A stretch of DNA of 64,000 nt from an uncultured Bacteroidota bacterium (GCA_903824665.1 CAIJXT010000031.1:1-64000); one strand, 5' to 3'; positions 1 to 10,025 are shown, counted from the first letter of the stretch. Numbers and translations: made by a program. The notes: generated by a model from the sequence alone, not told the origin.

Positions 1-1990
1 ATATATTGTTGATGGTGCACAACCATTGTCTGTTGTACCATCAGATACAGTAAGCGAGTATACGCCTGTTACCGTTGGTGTCGCTGTCGGATTTTCAACA
101 GCCGACGCAAAGGACGCAGGACCACTCCATACATAAGTATTCGCTCCGCCCGATGGGTTTGCTGTCAGTGTAGCGGTACCGCCTATACAGATATAGCCAT
201 TATTTGTGGGTGATGCTACAGGTGTTGCTTTCACCGTCACACTCGTTGTGTATACCGTAGCTGGCGCACAGCCAGGCTGGCTGCTGCCATCAGTTACCTG
301 CAGCGAATACACAGTAGTCGATGTTGGTGTTGCGGTCGGGTTCTCTGCTGATGCAGATGAAAGTGAACTGCCGCTCCAGATGTAGGTGTTGGCTCCGCCA
401 GAAGGTGCTGCCGTAAGTGTTACTGTCCCACCGTTACAGATCGGAGCACTGTTCGTGGGCGAGGCTACAGGTGTAGCATGCACTACCACCGATGTTGTAT
501 ATTCCGTAGTCGGTGAACAGCCGCTGTCGCCGCTGCCGTCCGATACTGTCAATGTATAAATGGTATTGCCTGTAGGTGTAGCTGTCGGTTGCTCTGCACT
601 TACCGATGACAAGCTCGTTCCACTCCAGCTATACACACTTGTGTTCGCACCCGGATTGGCGGTAAGGGTTACTGCACCACCATTACAAATATATCCATTG
701 TTGGTGGGCGCCGCTGATGGCGTTGCCTTCACAGTAACAGATGTCGTATATATTGTTGATGGACTGCAGCCTTCATCAGCAGTGCCATCAGTCACGAGAA
801 GTGAATACACACCGCTGGCTGTTGGTGTCGCCGTTGGATTCTCAATAGCCGATGTAAAGCCGCCCGGACCTGACCAGCTATATGCGCTGGCACCACTTCC
901 CGGATTGGCCGACAAAGCCACCGTACCGCCAACGCAGATCGGTCCATCATTCGTTGGTGCTGCCACAGGCGACGCCTTTACTGTTACGCTTGTAGTGTAT
1001 ACTACAGCAGGTGCACAGCCCGGCTGGCTGCTGCCATCCGTTACCTGCAGTGAATATATCGTCGTTGCAGTTGGCGTTGCAGTCGGGTTCTCTGCCGATG
1101 CCGATGATAGTGAACTACCGCTCCAGATATAGGTATTGGCTCCGCCAGATGGTACTGCCGTCAACGTCACCGTTCCACCATTACAGATAGGACCATCATT
1201 CGAAGGACTGGCAACAGGCGTAGTATGAACCAGCACCGATGTCGTATACTGCGTTGCTGGCGAACAACCGCTATGACCGCTACCGTCTGATACGGTCAGT
1301 GTATACACGGTATTGGCAGCTGGTGTCGCAGTCGGGTTCTGGGCACTTGCAGATGACAGGCTGGTTCCCGCCCAGCTATACACGCTGGTATTGGCACCAG
1401 GATTGGCACTCAGTGTCGCTGTTCCGCCACTACAGATATACCCATTGTTTGTTGGCGCTGCCGAAGGCGTCGCTTTTACGGTCACAGAAGTCGTATATAT
1501 AGTAGCAGGGCTGCAGCCGTTATCGCCACTGCCGTCACTTACGGTCACCGAATACACTCCCGTAACTGTCGGCGAAAGCGATGGCGTAGGTGAGGAAGAA
1601 CTGTACCCTCCCGGGCCACTCCAGCTGAATGTAGTAGCACCGCCAGCACCATTGGCAGCAAGTGCTACTGTACCACCATTACAAATCGGACCATCATTTG
1701 TTGGCGCCGCAGTTGGTGTGCTCCGCACGGTTACTGTCGTCACATATACTGTCGATGGTGCACAGCCGGGATTACCACTGCCATTGGTTACCTGTAGCGA
1801 ATAGGTGCCGGTCACCGTTGGCGTTACCGTCGGATTTTGCACTATGGAGTTAAAACCTCCGGGACCCGACCAGCTATAGTTGTTCGCACCCGTCGCAGGG
1901 TTGGCAGAAAGTGTCGCCGTGCCTCCGTTACATATTGGCCCACTATTGGTAGGTGCTGCCGTTGGTATCGGATTCACACTCACCGTTACA
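1..1990 (-). repeat. Eight tandem units of about 249 bp inside the adhesin gene
   Basis: The segment encoding the PTN-x-x-x-IC-x-GG motif recurs near 188, 433, 686, 932, 1181, 1432, 1680 and 1929, a spacing of 245-253 bp. Units also group in threes: the unit near 516 resembles the one near 1263 more than its neighbours, so a higher-order period of about 747 bp is present. This points to duplication of three-domain blocks. Confidence 0.85.
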
Positions 1991-4900
1991 CTTCCTTGCG
2001 GACTCCAACAGCCTGCGGCCGACTGCGCACGGAAAAAATAGGTTCCACTTGTTGATACGGTCTGTGGTGTACCACCGGATACGATCGATGTACCGCCCGA
2101 TGTGGTTCCCTGATAGAATATGGTACCAACTCCGCCATTGCTGCCGGATATAGATGTGCTGCCACAGAAGGTACCACCGCCGCTCGCAGTCACTGCTGCA
2201 GGCAGCGGATTGATCACAACCGTCACACTACCTTCATCTCCCCATATACCTGCTCCGAATGCACGGAAATAATACGTGCCGGATGTAGTAATTACCTCAG
2301 ATGTTGAAGGAGTAGAGGTGGAAGTTCCACCAGATGTAGTTCCTTGAAAATATATGGTGCCTACCCCACCATTACTTGCAGTAACGGTCGTGCTGCCACA
2401 AAATGTACCACCTCCGGCAACCACAACGGGTTCTGGTGCAGTAAATATGGTCACTGTTGCACTACCCTCAGGGCCCCAGCAGCCCAATGCCGAACGCGCC
2501 CGGAAATAGTAAGTGCCTGACGATGTAATAACAGCCGATGTTGCTGCAGTCGATGTTGACGTGCCACCTGAGGTCGTCCCCTGAAAGTACATCGTACCAT
2601 CGCCACCATTTGCTGCATTGATCGTTGTGCTCAGCAGAAACGAACCGCTGCCAGTCACTACTGTTGCCGCCGGCACCGGGTTCAATGTTACCGCCACAGC
2701 TCCTTGTGTCCCCCAGCAGCCGGCTGCCGATTGTGCCCTGAAATAATAAGTTCCGGTTGTTGTTACATTAGCCGTAGTTGCAGGTATTGCTGTCGATATT
2801 CCATTCGATGTCGTACCCTGAAAATAGATAGTGCCACTTCCTCCGTTGCTTCCGGATATCACTGTGCTGTTCGCACAGAAGGTGCCACCACCACCGCCGG
2901 TTACCGCCGTCGGATTTGGGCTGATACTCACCACCGCACTACCATTCATATTCATACTGCAGGCGGGCGAAGATGTCGTTCCCACAACGGTATAGGTCGC
3001 GGCAGTTGCCTGATTACCAAATGATATTGATGAACCGGTACCACCAACAGGAGATCCCACATTGGCCGCGCCGTTTTTCAGCTGATAGTTCACACCACTT
3101 TGCGATCCGCTGAGCCCAACAGGCATACCGCTGCCACCGCTGCAGTATGCGCCACCGCCGGTCACGGTAAACGCTGTAATATTGGTCACATTTACTGTCG
3201 CAGTGGAAGTTCTGGTACATCCAGAAGTCGGTACAGTCGCCGACGCCGTATACACCGATGTTGCTGCAGGCAGCGCATAAACAGATTGATTTTGGGTACC
3301 GCTGTAAGCTACAGTTGCTCCTGCGTCAGTATACAATCCGGTTGTACCAGCCCAGGTTGGTATGTAGTTGATATTGCCATGTAAGTCAAAATCCGGGCGA
3401 TAAGTACCTAGCCCCCCGTTTGTTGTTGCTGTCGCCCCGGCTGCTGTAGCTACGCTGACATTGTCATTCCGGTATACAATACAGCTATTGAACGCTGTAT
3501 TAGTGTTATACTGTATCGCTGCTACCGTTGTTGTACCAACGTTATTATTCGATGAGGTTACGTCAAAAACCAGATTGTCCGTACCATTCCATGTATAGGT
3601 CGATGTAAAGTTGATAACATTATTGCCAACCACAGGTGTGTAGTTACCCGCTGTCTTTACGGTTACCAGCCCGGTTGTCACAAAACTACCTAGAGCGGTT
3701 GATGCAGTGGGTGCAATCCTAATCATCAGGCTGTTTACCGTGTAGGTGCTGCCCAGTGATACTACCTTGAAATTAATAGCAGTAAGCGTGCTGCCAGCTG
3801 TAAATCCCATTGCAGTCATTTCCGTTGCCCTTACCAGAAACTGTGTTCGCTGCCCTCCCCAATACCGGGAAAGTACCGAAGGAAACCCAGTATTTGCATT
3901 CTGATTTTGTTGTGTACCGAATGTCACCTGGGTCGGAATAGTACTGCTGCCTGCCGTCAGCAATTGCGCAGCACCATTTGAGCACTGAGATATCGACGCC
4001 GGACTCACAGCAAAAACAGACGGAGTTGCATTTACAGTAACCGGAAAGGTTTTCACGCACCCGGAGACTGTGTAATTGATAACTGCATTGCCTGTTGCTA
4101 CACCGGTTACAATACCTGTACCTGCACCTATGCCTGCTATCGTGCCATTGCTGCTGATCCAGTTTCCACCCGTTGGCACTGCCGTCAGAGTATTGGTCAG
4201 TCCTACACACGAATTTCCACTGCCGGATATCACCGGAGTCGGATTAACGGTCACCATTCTTACCGCGGCAATTCCGCATCCGGTATTATAACTGATGTTT
4301 GTTGTGCCTGCCGCAATACCTGTCACCACACCTCCGGTCGATACTGTTGCAACACCCGGTGTGCTGCTGCTCCACACACCATTCGGTACGGTGTTCGCAA
4401 AATTGGTAGTCAGCGTCGGACATACCGTATTGGTTCCGGTTATTGCAGCCGGCGCCGTATTTACCGTAACAGTACGTATGTCCCGGCATCCTGTCGAGGT
4501 CAATGTGAATGTAATGTTCGCGTTTCCTCCTGATACTCCGGTCACCACGCCCGATGCATTAACAGAAGCAATCGACGGCGAGCCGCTCACCCACGTACCC
4601 GCACCAGACGCGTTGGTATGTGTACTCGTACCCAGCTGGCATATCGTTAGTGCTCCTGCCGACACAGCCGGTGGTGCTATTACAGTTACTGTCACAAAAG
4701 TGAAAACAGAAGTACAGTTGTTAGAGATCGTACAGGTAATATTTGCCGTCCCGGCAGCAACTCCTGTTACTACTCCGGTCGAGGCATTCACTGTTGCTTT
4801 CGTTCCATCACTACTCGACCATACTTTTGAAGAAATACCCCCGCTTGGCGTTGTATGACTCAGAGTTATTGTTGAAAGCGGGCATACCGGAATATTGCCG

Positions 4901-5754
4901 GTGATCGTTCCCGCATTAGGAACTGCACAGATCGTTACAGACCCGGCTCCATTATTCGCTCCCTGAGTATTCGTCACACCACTTACTGTATAAATACCAA
5001 TACCACCTACGTAGTTCGATCCGCCGCCGCCGCCGCCGCCCGACGGTCCTGCACCACCACCCCAGTAGCCACCGCCACCACCGCCACCAGCAGTTGCCGC
5101 AAATCCACCGGTTGCCGCATTACCACCTGCTGATTGCGATCCCACCTGTCCACCAGATCCTCCTGGCCCACTTTGGGTACCACCCGTTCCGGTACCAGGC
5201 GTTCCGCCGTTGCCCCCCGTTAGTCCACCTCCATGTCCACCGACATTACCACTTCCGCCACCGCCACCGGCGGCTACCAGCGCCCTGTTGGCCAGCGCCG
5301 TTCCACCTATTCTTATCTCTGAAGACCCACCACCACCGGCACCGGAAGTGCCAAAAGTACCGGCAGCCCCGCCGGTACCACCCTGTGCGCCTCCTACTCC
5401 GGCTGTTCGGTTATTTGCACCCACTCCGCCCACATATACGTTCATAGACAAGCCGGGAGTCACAGCCAGGGTACATACAACCCTGCCACCATTGCCGGGG
5501 GTTTCTCGTGTGCCGCCTCTGGCTCCATTCATACTGATAATCAGGCTTGTACAATTAGCTGGAACCGTATATGTCGACGGCGAGTTCGATGCAGTACTGT
5601 ATACTGTTTGCTGTCCGTATACAGGCACCTGCATTATGCCGGAAAATACAAATATGATGAGCATTTTCATCAAACCCTTGATTCCGGATAATGTTGCCTT
5701 GCCTGAACTATTCAGTGATTTTGGGGGTCTGGATAGCCATTCTGATCGTATCAT
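1..5754 (-). CDS. Giant secreted Ig-like repeat adhesin, N-terminal 1918 residues (C-terminus beyond window)
   Basis: An open frame of 1918 codons runs without a stop from the ATG at 5754 to the window edge. A hydrophobic signal segment lies at about residues 30-48; the ATG at 5670 is an alternative start that leaves a typical short signal peptide. It is followed by a Gly-rich domain (about 80-250, with runs of seven glycines), several Big_2-type Ig-like domains (each with a core like TGVVTGVAAGTANI), a non-repetitive beta-rich section, four units of about 79 residues ending in WGxxGSVTV, and eight units of about 83 residues starting near APTNDGPICNGG. The architecture fits SprB-like gliding or adhesion proteins exported by the type IX system, but the sorting domain would be off-window. 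Binding partner unknown. Confidence 0.85.
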   Translation of the reverse strand, partial: MIRSEWLSRPPKSLNSSGKATLSGIKGLMKMLIIFVFSGIMQVPVYGQQTVYSTASNSPSTYTVPANCTSLIISMNGARGGTRETPGNGGRVVCTLAVTPGLSMNVYVGGVGANNRTAGVGGAQGGTGGAAGTFGTSGAGGGGSSEIRIGGTALANRALVAAGGGGGSGNVGGHGGGLTGGNGGTPGTGTGGTQSGPGGSGGQVGSQSAGGNAATGGFAATAGGGGGGGYWGGGAGPSGGGGGGGSNYVGGIGIYTVSGVTNTQGANNGAGSVTICAVPNAGTITGNIPVCPLSTITLSHTTPSGGISSKVWSSSDGTKATVNASTGVVTGVAAGTANITCTISNNCTSVFTFVTVTVIAPPAVSAGALTICQLGTSTHTNASGAGTWVSGSPSIASVNASGVVTGVSGGNANITFTLTSTGCRDIRTVTVNTAPAAITGTNTVCPTLTTNFANTVPNGVWSSSTPGVATVSTGGVVTGIAAGTTNISYNTGCGIAAVRMVTVNPTPVISGSGNSCVGLTNTLTAVPTGGNWISSNGTIAGIGAGTGIVTGVATGNAVINYTVSGCVKTFPVTVNATPSVFAVSPASISQCSNGAAQLLTAGSSTIPTQVTFGTQQNQNANTGFPSVLSRYWGGQRTQFLVRATEMTAMGFTAGSTLTAINFKVVSLGSTYTVNSLMIRIAPTASTALGSFVTTGLVTVKTAGNYTPVVGNNVINFTSTYTWNGTDNLVFDVTSSNNNVGTTTVAAIQYNTNTAFNSCIVYRNDNVSVATAAGATATTNGGLGTYRPDFDLHGNINYIPTWAGTTGLYTDAGATVAYSGTQNQSVYALPAATSVYTASATVPTSGCTRTSTATVNVTNITAFTVTGGGAYCSGGSGMPVGLSGSQSGVNYQLKNGAANVGSPVGGTGSSISFGNQATAATYTVVGTTSSPACSMNMNGSAVVSISPNPTAVTGGGGGTFCANSTVISGSNGGSGTIYFQGTTSNGISTAIPATTANVTTTGTYYFRAQSAAGCWGTQGAVAVTLNPVPAATVVTGSGSFLLSTTINAANGGDGTMYFQGTTSGGTSTSTAATSAVITSSGTYYFRARSALGCWGPEGSATVTIFTAPEPVVVAGGGTFCGSTTVTASNGGVGTIYFQGTTSGGTSTSTPSTSEVITTSGTYYFRAFGAGIWGDEGSVTVVINPLPAAVTASGGGTFCGSTSISGSNGGVGTIFYQGTTSGGTSIVSGGTPQTVSTSGTYFFRAQSAAGCWSPQGSVTVSVNPIPTAAPTNSGPICNGGTATLSANPATGANNYSWSGPGGFNSIVQNPTVTPTVTGTYSLQVTNGSGNPGCAPSTVYVTTVTVRSTPTAAPTNDGPICNGGTVALAANGAGGATTFSWSGPGGYSSSSPTPSLSPTVTGVYSVTVSDGSGDNGCSPATIYTTSVTVKATPSAAPTNNGYICSGGTATLSANPGANTSVYSWAGTSLSSASAQNPTATPAANTVYTLTVSDGSGHSGCSPATQYTTSVLVHTTPVASPSNDGPICNGGTVTLTAVPSGGANTYIWSGSSLSSASAENPTATPTATTIYSLQVTDGSSQPGCAPAVVYTTSVTVKASPVAAPTNDGPICVGGTVALSANPGSGASAYSWSGPGGFTSAIENPTATPTASGVYSLLVTDGTADEGCSPSTIYTTSVTVKATPSAAPTNNGYICNGGAVTLTANPGANTSVYSWSGTSLSSVSAEQPTATPTGNTIYTLTVSDGSGDSGCSPTTEYTTSVVVHATPVASPTNSAPICNGGTVTLTAAPSGGANTYIWSGSSLSSASAENPTATPTSTTVYSLQVTDGSSQPGCAPATVYTTSVTVKATPVASPTNNGYICIGGTATLTANPSGGANTYVWSGPASFASAVENPTATPTVTGVYSLTVSDGTTDNGCAPSTIY
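1990..2930 (-). repeat. Four tandem units of about 238 bp inside the adhesin gene
   Basis: Four copies encode a module containing GTIYFQGTTSGGTSTS and TYYFRAQSAAGCWG. The CWG-encoding segments lie near 2000, 2238, 2472 and 2710. They form a second repeat family, distinct in sequence from the 249-bp units. Confidence 0.8.
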
Positions 5755-5939
5755 ATAATATTGTTTAATATTTTAAACATTTCGTTTCCATTTGCAACTT
5801 AACAAAAAAACGGACGAAAAACAATATTTTTTAACAAGTATTATAATACGAACATAAACAATATCACATTATTAACTTTTGGTAAATAATAACGCAGCGG
5901 AAATCGCATCAGAATAGCGATGTATTCCGGTGAGTTAAT

Positions 5940-6386
5940 TTATAATTCCGGGAAACGGGGCATTGCCGTAAGCCAGGCGATATCCTCAGAAGTCGTGGCA
6001 TCGGCACAGAATACTTCATGCCCGTTGGTGAGCATCCAGTATTTACTCTGTATGGTTTGTTGATAATTCAATAACTGGTGCAGCGTTTTTTCGTCAATCG
6101 GAACGCCTGGCATCTTACACTCCACCAGCATCCAGGGTTCATGATTTCTATCGTACAACACAATATCAAACCGCTTGCTCCTGTTTACAACTTTGATGGT
6201 CTTTTCTACTGCCAATAGAGCAATGGGATACTTCATTTTAACAATCAGATATTGCAAAATGTACTGCCTTACATGCTCCTCAGGCGTCAGAATGATCCAA
6301 CGTTTCCTCACCGGATCAAAAACCCTCGTTTTGCCCTCTGTTTGTTGAAGCTTCAGTTCTATACCCTGATAGTCCGGCGTGATCAT
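5940..6386 (-). CDS. Type I restriction R-subunit N-terminal-like (HSDR_N_2) protein
   Basis: A stand-alone 148-residue protein matching the HSDR_N_2 fold, a PD-(D/E)XK nuclease-like domain. The visible catalytic set is D74 (KRFDIVLYD) followed by E89 and K91 (LVECK); the conserved lead-in ILTPEEHVRQYIL is at about 32-44. The frame is open further upstream to 6587, but those 67 residues are unlike the family, and the ATG at 6386 is preceded by the purine-rich GAGGG, so this start was chosen. Genes of this kind are common single-copy Bacteroidota genes. The substrate is not known and no methylase partner is adjacent. Confidence 0.75.
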   Translation of the reverse strand: MITPDYQGIELKLQQTEGKTRVFDPVRKRWIILTPEEHVRQYILQYLIVKMKYPIALLAVEKTIKVVNRSKRFDIVLYDRNHEPWMLVECKMPGVPIDEKTLHQLLNYQQTIQSKYWMLTNGHEVFCADATTSEDIAWLTAMPRFPEL

Positions 6387-7490
6387 TACCCTCAAAAGTA
6401 ACAACAAACACCTTATCAAATCACCCGGTACATAAATCTGCTTGTTTGCTTTCCTGCTGATCTGTTCTAATGTCTTTCTGCTTGCCAGTCTGCCGTCAGG
6501 CACGCCCGATAAGCAGGCATAAAATACAAAAGATGAGTACTCGTTCTTTGTCATTTTCAGCCAGCACATAGCAATGTGCATAGCCATGCCGCGAAAAATC
6601 TTGCGCCATACCGGGCTTCAGCACAGGGGCATTGGCAACGATCGCGTATAGTCCACTAAACGCACCAAACAAGAAAATATACGTTTGGCGCTAGTCTCTT
6701 TCTACGTCTACTGCGGCACCCGGTCTCCTGACCGGCGGCAAAAACCTAAAAAGACAGCATCAACAGCCCAACTGCTGATAGTAGAAAAGAAGCCCAGCCC
6801 ATGATGGCACCTTTTGCTGTCGTAGATGTTGATCCGGTAGCACCAATACCATACCAGCGAACAACCCCGCACAGCTGTCCACAGGCAGCACTGCATAGGC
6901 AGCAAACCAGTGCCATGCCGCTCAATAACGCCGAAGGAAAACAGCGTCAGGCTAACCCTTTGCCCGCGGAGCGATTGGGCAAAGGGCGGCGCTTTCTTTT
7001 GGTACTTTTTCTTTTCGCTGTAGAAAAGAAAAGTACGAGCGGATCGGCAAAACAGTACTACTCGTGCTTTGTCATGTTGATCAAGCGCATAGCACTGCGG
7101 GTGGCCGCGCAGAGAAACATCTTTAAATACCACCGGTACTTTTTTCGCTGTAGAAAAGAAAAGTACGAGCGGATGGGCAAAGTAGTACTACTCGTGCTTT
7201 GTCATGTTGATCAAGCGCATAGCCACGCGGGTGGCCGTGCAGAGAAACATCTATACATTCCACTGGTACTTTTTTCGCTGTAGAAAAAAAGTACGAGCGG
7301 ATGAGCAGATCGTACCGCTTGTTTGCCAAACATAAATTCACCCCGAAACCCGCGCCCACAGCCGAAAACAATTTTTATCATATCCCGTATACGTCTTATG
7401 ATATGCTGCCAGCTGCATATCATATACACCCCTTTTGTCCACCACAAAAACCCTCCCGACCTTCACACCCAAATACCTAAAATCAGCATC
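6387..7490. other. 1.1-kb gap without a supported gene; repeat-rich
   Basis: Short frames occur on both strands, but they follow the 130-bp repeats and resemble no known family. The segment 6690-6960 holds scattered fragments that resemble parts of the repeat (for example TAGAAAAGAAG and a GGCAAAGGGCGGCGC stretch). It looks like a landing zone of small interspersed elements. Confidence 0.6.
7012..7310. repeat. 130-bp direct repeats with an internal GTAC hairpin
   Basis: The block beginning TTTTCGCTGTAGAAAAGAAAA occurs at 7012 and 7142 and again, truncated, at 7272, exactly 130 bp apart each time. Each copy carries an imperfect inverted repeat in which GTACTTTTT and GAAAAGTAC flank the CGCTGTAG centre, followed by a conserved stretch containing TCATGTTGATCAAGCGCATA. 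This is a candidate non-autonomous interspersed element; no coding function is seen. Confidence 0.8.
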
Positions 7491-8381
7491 ATGAATACAG
7501 AAAAAAAGCAGCAAGCCCGCAATCTCTACTTCCAGACCGGCCTCAACAAAACCCAGATCGCCGCCATACTCGACATCAGCCGTCGCAGCCTATCCTACTG
7601 GGTCAGAGAGGGCGACTGGGACCGCCTCAAAAAATCAGCCGAGCACATGCCCGCCATCCTCGTAGAAAACTGTTATCACATCTTCGGCAATCTTACAGAG
7701 CGGTACCTGTCCGAGCGGCGTGTTACAGACCCGGTCAAACCCGTAGAGATCGACGCACTCTACAAACTCACCCGCACCATCAAGAACCTTAAAAGCCGTA
7801 CCGCACTCAATGAATCAATAGAGCTGTGCGGCCACTTTATGGACATGCTCCATGCAAAGAACCCAGAACTGGCCCAGGCTGTCATGCCATACCTCGATGA
7901 GTATATGACCTCCCGTGCCAACATTAACCGGGACACCCTCCTTCCGGCCCATTTCACCGGCCTCTCGGGCACCATCCCATACCCCGACCCCGACAGAACC
8001 GAAACGCTGATCGACCATCGCGAAGCTTTCTTCTCTGATCCCGAAACCGTAGAAACCTACGAGCGCTGGGGCATCCCCTTCCCCTCCGAAGAAGAGATCA
8101 GCACCCTCCCCGGCACCCCTAAACAACCCGCAGACGAAGAAAATATCGACTACCCAAACGAGACAGATGACCGTCAAACCACCGAACCGGAAACAGAAAA
8201 CCTAACTCCCGCCGCCTCGTCGACTAACGACACAAATGGGAAGCAAGTGCGCAAAAACTGCGCAAAAAGTAAAGGCAGAAAAATCCGTAAACAACAGATA
8301 ATCAACGCATATCGCCACAAAAACCGAAAACAAAAAATCCACCCCAAAAGTGCGCAAAACCACAAAACTGCCACTAACTGA
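7491..8381 (+). CDS. HTH protein with terminase small-subunit-like N-terminus
   Basis: A 296-residue protein. The N-terminal 50 residues form a helix-turn-helix (KTQIAAILDISRRSLSYWV) like that of the Terminase_5/gpP family and of transposition or packaging proteins; the middle is helical, and the tail is polar and strongly basic (KGRKIRKQQI). The ATG at 7491 was chosen because the upstream extension is low-complexity and unlike the family. The tail is encoded by DNA with three TGCGCA motifs, as in the gap at 62.7-63.2 kb. It stands alone, with no large terminase subunit or other phage gene nearby, so a packaging role is doubtful; a DNA-binding domestic or mobile-element role is inferred. Confidence 0.65.
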   Translation: MNTEKKQQARNLYFQTGLNKTQIAAILDISRRSLSYWVREGDWDRLKKSAEHMPAILVENCYHIFGNLTERYLSERRVTDPVKPVEIDALYKLTRTIKNLKSRTALNESIELCGHFMDMLHAKNPELAQAVMPYLDEYMTSRANINRDTLLPAHFTGLSGTIPYPDPDRTETLIDHREAFFSDPETVETYERWGIPFPSEEEISTLPGTPKQPADEENIDYPNETDDRQTTEPETENLTPAASSTNDTNGKQVRKNCAKSKGRKIRKQQIINAYRHKNRKQKIHPKSAQNHKTATN

Positions 8382-8392
8382 TCCGCCTGTAC

Positions 8393-8421
8393 ATTGGTGG
8401 TAACCACACATCACCACCAAT
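8393..8421 (+). terminator. Hairpin after the HTH gene
   Basis: ATTGGTGGT and ACCACCAAT form a 9-bp perfect stem with an 11-nt loop, 12 bases after the stop codon. There is no long T-run. Confidence 0.5.
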
Positions 8422-8479
8422 CCTAAAAGGCTTAAATCTACACCTGCCTGTTGGTAAACAAGCAAATTTCAGGGATAAC

Positions 8480-8513
8480 GGTGAAAGCACCCACTTCGAA
8501 ATCGTGGTTCACC
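8480..8513. other. Conserved-looking hairpin upstream of lpdA
   Basis: GGTGAA pairs with TTCACC and an inner CCAC pairs with GTGG around the loop TTCGAAATC. It lies 26 nt upstream of the proposed lpdA -7 box. It could be an operator or a residual stem of a structured RNA; it does not fold as a full tRNA. Confidence 0.35.
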
Positions 8514-8538
8514 CTATCACTCCTGTCTGCTTTTTTAT

Positions 8539-8546
8539 TACATTTG
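8539..8546 (+). promoter_or_regulatory. Bacteroidota -7 box for lpdA
   Basis: TACATTTG matches TAnnTTTG, 45 bases before the lpdA start. No clear -33 TTTG is seen at the usual distance. Confidence 0.5.
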
Positions 8547-8591
8547 CCACGCAATCACCAGTATTTATTTACCAACCAATAAAAAAATATC

Positions 8592-9998
8592 ATGGCATAC
8601 GATCTTATCGTAGTAGGAAGTGGTCCGGGCGGCTATGTGGCAGCGATCCGCGCATCACAGCTCGGTTATAAAACAGCTATCGTCGAAAAAGAAAGTCTCG
8701 GTGGCATCTGCCTCAACTGGGGCTGTATCCCCACCAAGGCATTGCTCAAATCTGCAAGTGTATTCGAGCAATTCTCTCATGCTGCCGACTACGGCATCGT
8801 TGCATCCGACTTCAAAGCCGATTTCGGCGCAGTCATCAAGCGCAGCCGCGGTGTGGCCGACAAAATGAGCAAAGGAATTCAGTTCCTGATGCGCAAAAAC
8901 AAGATTGATGTGATCATGGGAATGGGTAAGCTCAATGCCAAAAAAGAACTCGAAGTAACGGGTACAGATGGCAAAGTGACCATTCACCAGGCAAAACACA
9001 TTATACTAGCTACAGGTGCTCGTAGCCGTGAGCTACCCAACCTGCCTATTGATGGCAAGAAAGTAGTAGGCTACCGCGACGCCATGGCACTGCCGGCACA
9101 GCCCAAAAGCATGATCGTTGTAGGTTCCGGCGCTATAGGCGTAGAATTTGCATACTTCTACAACAGCCTCGGCACTAAAGTGACCATTGTCGAATTTTTG
9201 CCGCGCATTGTTCCGGTAGAAGATGAAGATGTTTCTAAAGAACTGGAAAAGAGCTTTAAGAAAAAAGGCATCAACATTATGACCAATGCCTCAGTAGAAA
9301 AAGTAGATACTTCAGGCGAAGGTGTAAAAGCAACCGTGAAAACGGCAACCGGCGATATGATTCTGGAAGCCGACATATTGCTTAGCGCCGTGGGTATCAG
9401 TGCCAACATCGAAAACATCGGCCTCGAAGCGCTCAAAATAGCAACAGACAAAGGGAAAGTGGTTGTAGACAAATTCTACAAAACCAATGTAGATGGCATA
9501 TACGCTATCGGCGACATTACTCCTGGTCAGGCATTGGCACACGTAGCTTCCAAAGAGGCTATTATTTGTGTTGAAGCACTGGCCCATAAAGATGGTAAGC
9601 ACAAGCATGCACCTGAGCCGCTGGACTACGGAAACGTACCGGGCTGCACATACTGCTCACCAGAGATAGCAAGTGTGGGTCTTACCGAAAAGCAGGCTAA
9701 AGACGCCGGCTACGAGATTAAAGTTGGTAAATTCCCATTCTCTGCATCAGGCAAGGCTTCTGCAGTAGGCGCTATGGAAGGTTTCGTAAAAGTGATCTTC
9801 GATGCAAAGTATGGCGAGTGGCTGGGTACGCACATGATCGGATACAACGTTACCGAGATGATCGCAGAAACAGTTGTAGCCCGCAAGCTCGAAACAACAT
9901 GGCAGGAAGTGCTCGACAGCATTCACCCGCACCCTACAATGAGCGAAGGTGTGAAAGACGCTGTAGAAGTAGCACTGGGCGAAGCAATACACCTGTAA
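8592..9998 (+). CDS. lpdA: Dihydrolipoyl dehydrogenase (E3)
   Basis: This flavoprotein reoxidises dihydrolipoamide with NAD+ for the 2-oxoacid dehydrogenase complexes and the glycine cleavage system in the cytoplasm. It has the full family length of 468 residues. Visible are the FAD Rossmann motif GSGPGG (9-14), the redox disulfide C40/C45 in GGICLNWGC, a second NAD-binding GSGAIGVEF near 180, and the C-terminal catalytic HPHPT near 445. The start fits the N-terminal FAD fold. It is monocistronic, with its own promoter and a strong terminator; no E1 or E2 gene lies next to it. Confidence 0.97.
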   Translation: MAYDLIVVGSGPGGYVAAIRASQLGYKTAIVEKESLGGICLNWGCIPTKALLKSASVFEQFSHAADYGIVASDFKADFGAVIKRSRGVADKMSKGIQFLMRKNKIDVIMGMGKLNAKKELEVTGTDGKVTIHQAKHIILATGARSRELPNLPIDGKKVVGYRDAMALPAQPKSMIVVGSGAIGVEFAYFYNSLGTKVTIVEFLPRIVPVEDEDVSKELEKSFKKKGINIMTNASVEKVDTSGEGVKATVKTATGDMILEADILLSAVGISANIENIGLEALKIATDKGKVVVDKFYKTNVDGIYAIGDITPGQALAHVASKEAIICVEALAHKDGKHKHAPEPLDYGNVPGCTYCSPEIASVGLTEKQAKDAGYEIKVGKFPFSASGKASAVGAMEGFVKVIFDAKYGEWLGTHMIGYNVTEMIAETVVARKLETTWQEVLDSIHPHPTMSEGVKDAVEVALGEAIHL

Positions 9999-10025
9999 TC
10001 AAAGAAAAATACAAGTATAAAACGA

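Noticed and set aside
560-5758. Several plus-strand frames of 60-190 codons
   Set aside because: They lie antisense to one continuous minus-strand frame with clear domains; their periodic composition mirrors its repeats.
7012-7310. Possible CRISPR array
   Set aside because: Only three copies, 130 bp long, with no unique spacers and no cas genes.
7323-7490. 56-codon upstream extension of the HTH gene
   Set aside because: Low-complexity, Pro/Ile-rich sequence running into the repeat element; the HTH family starts at the ATG at 7491.
8473-8523. Possible tRNA
   Set aside because: The hairpin lacks an acceptor stem and T-arm.
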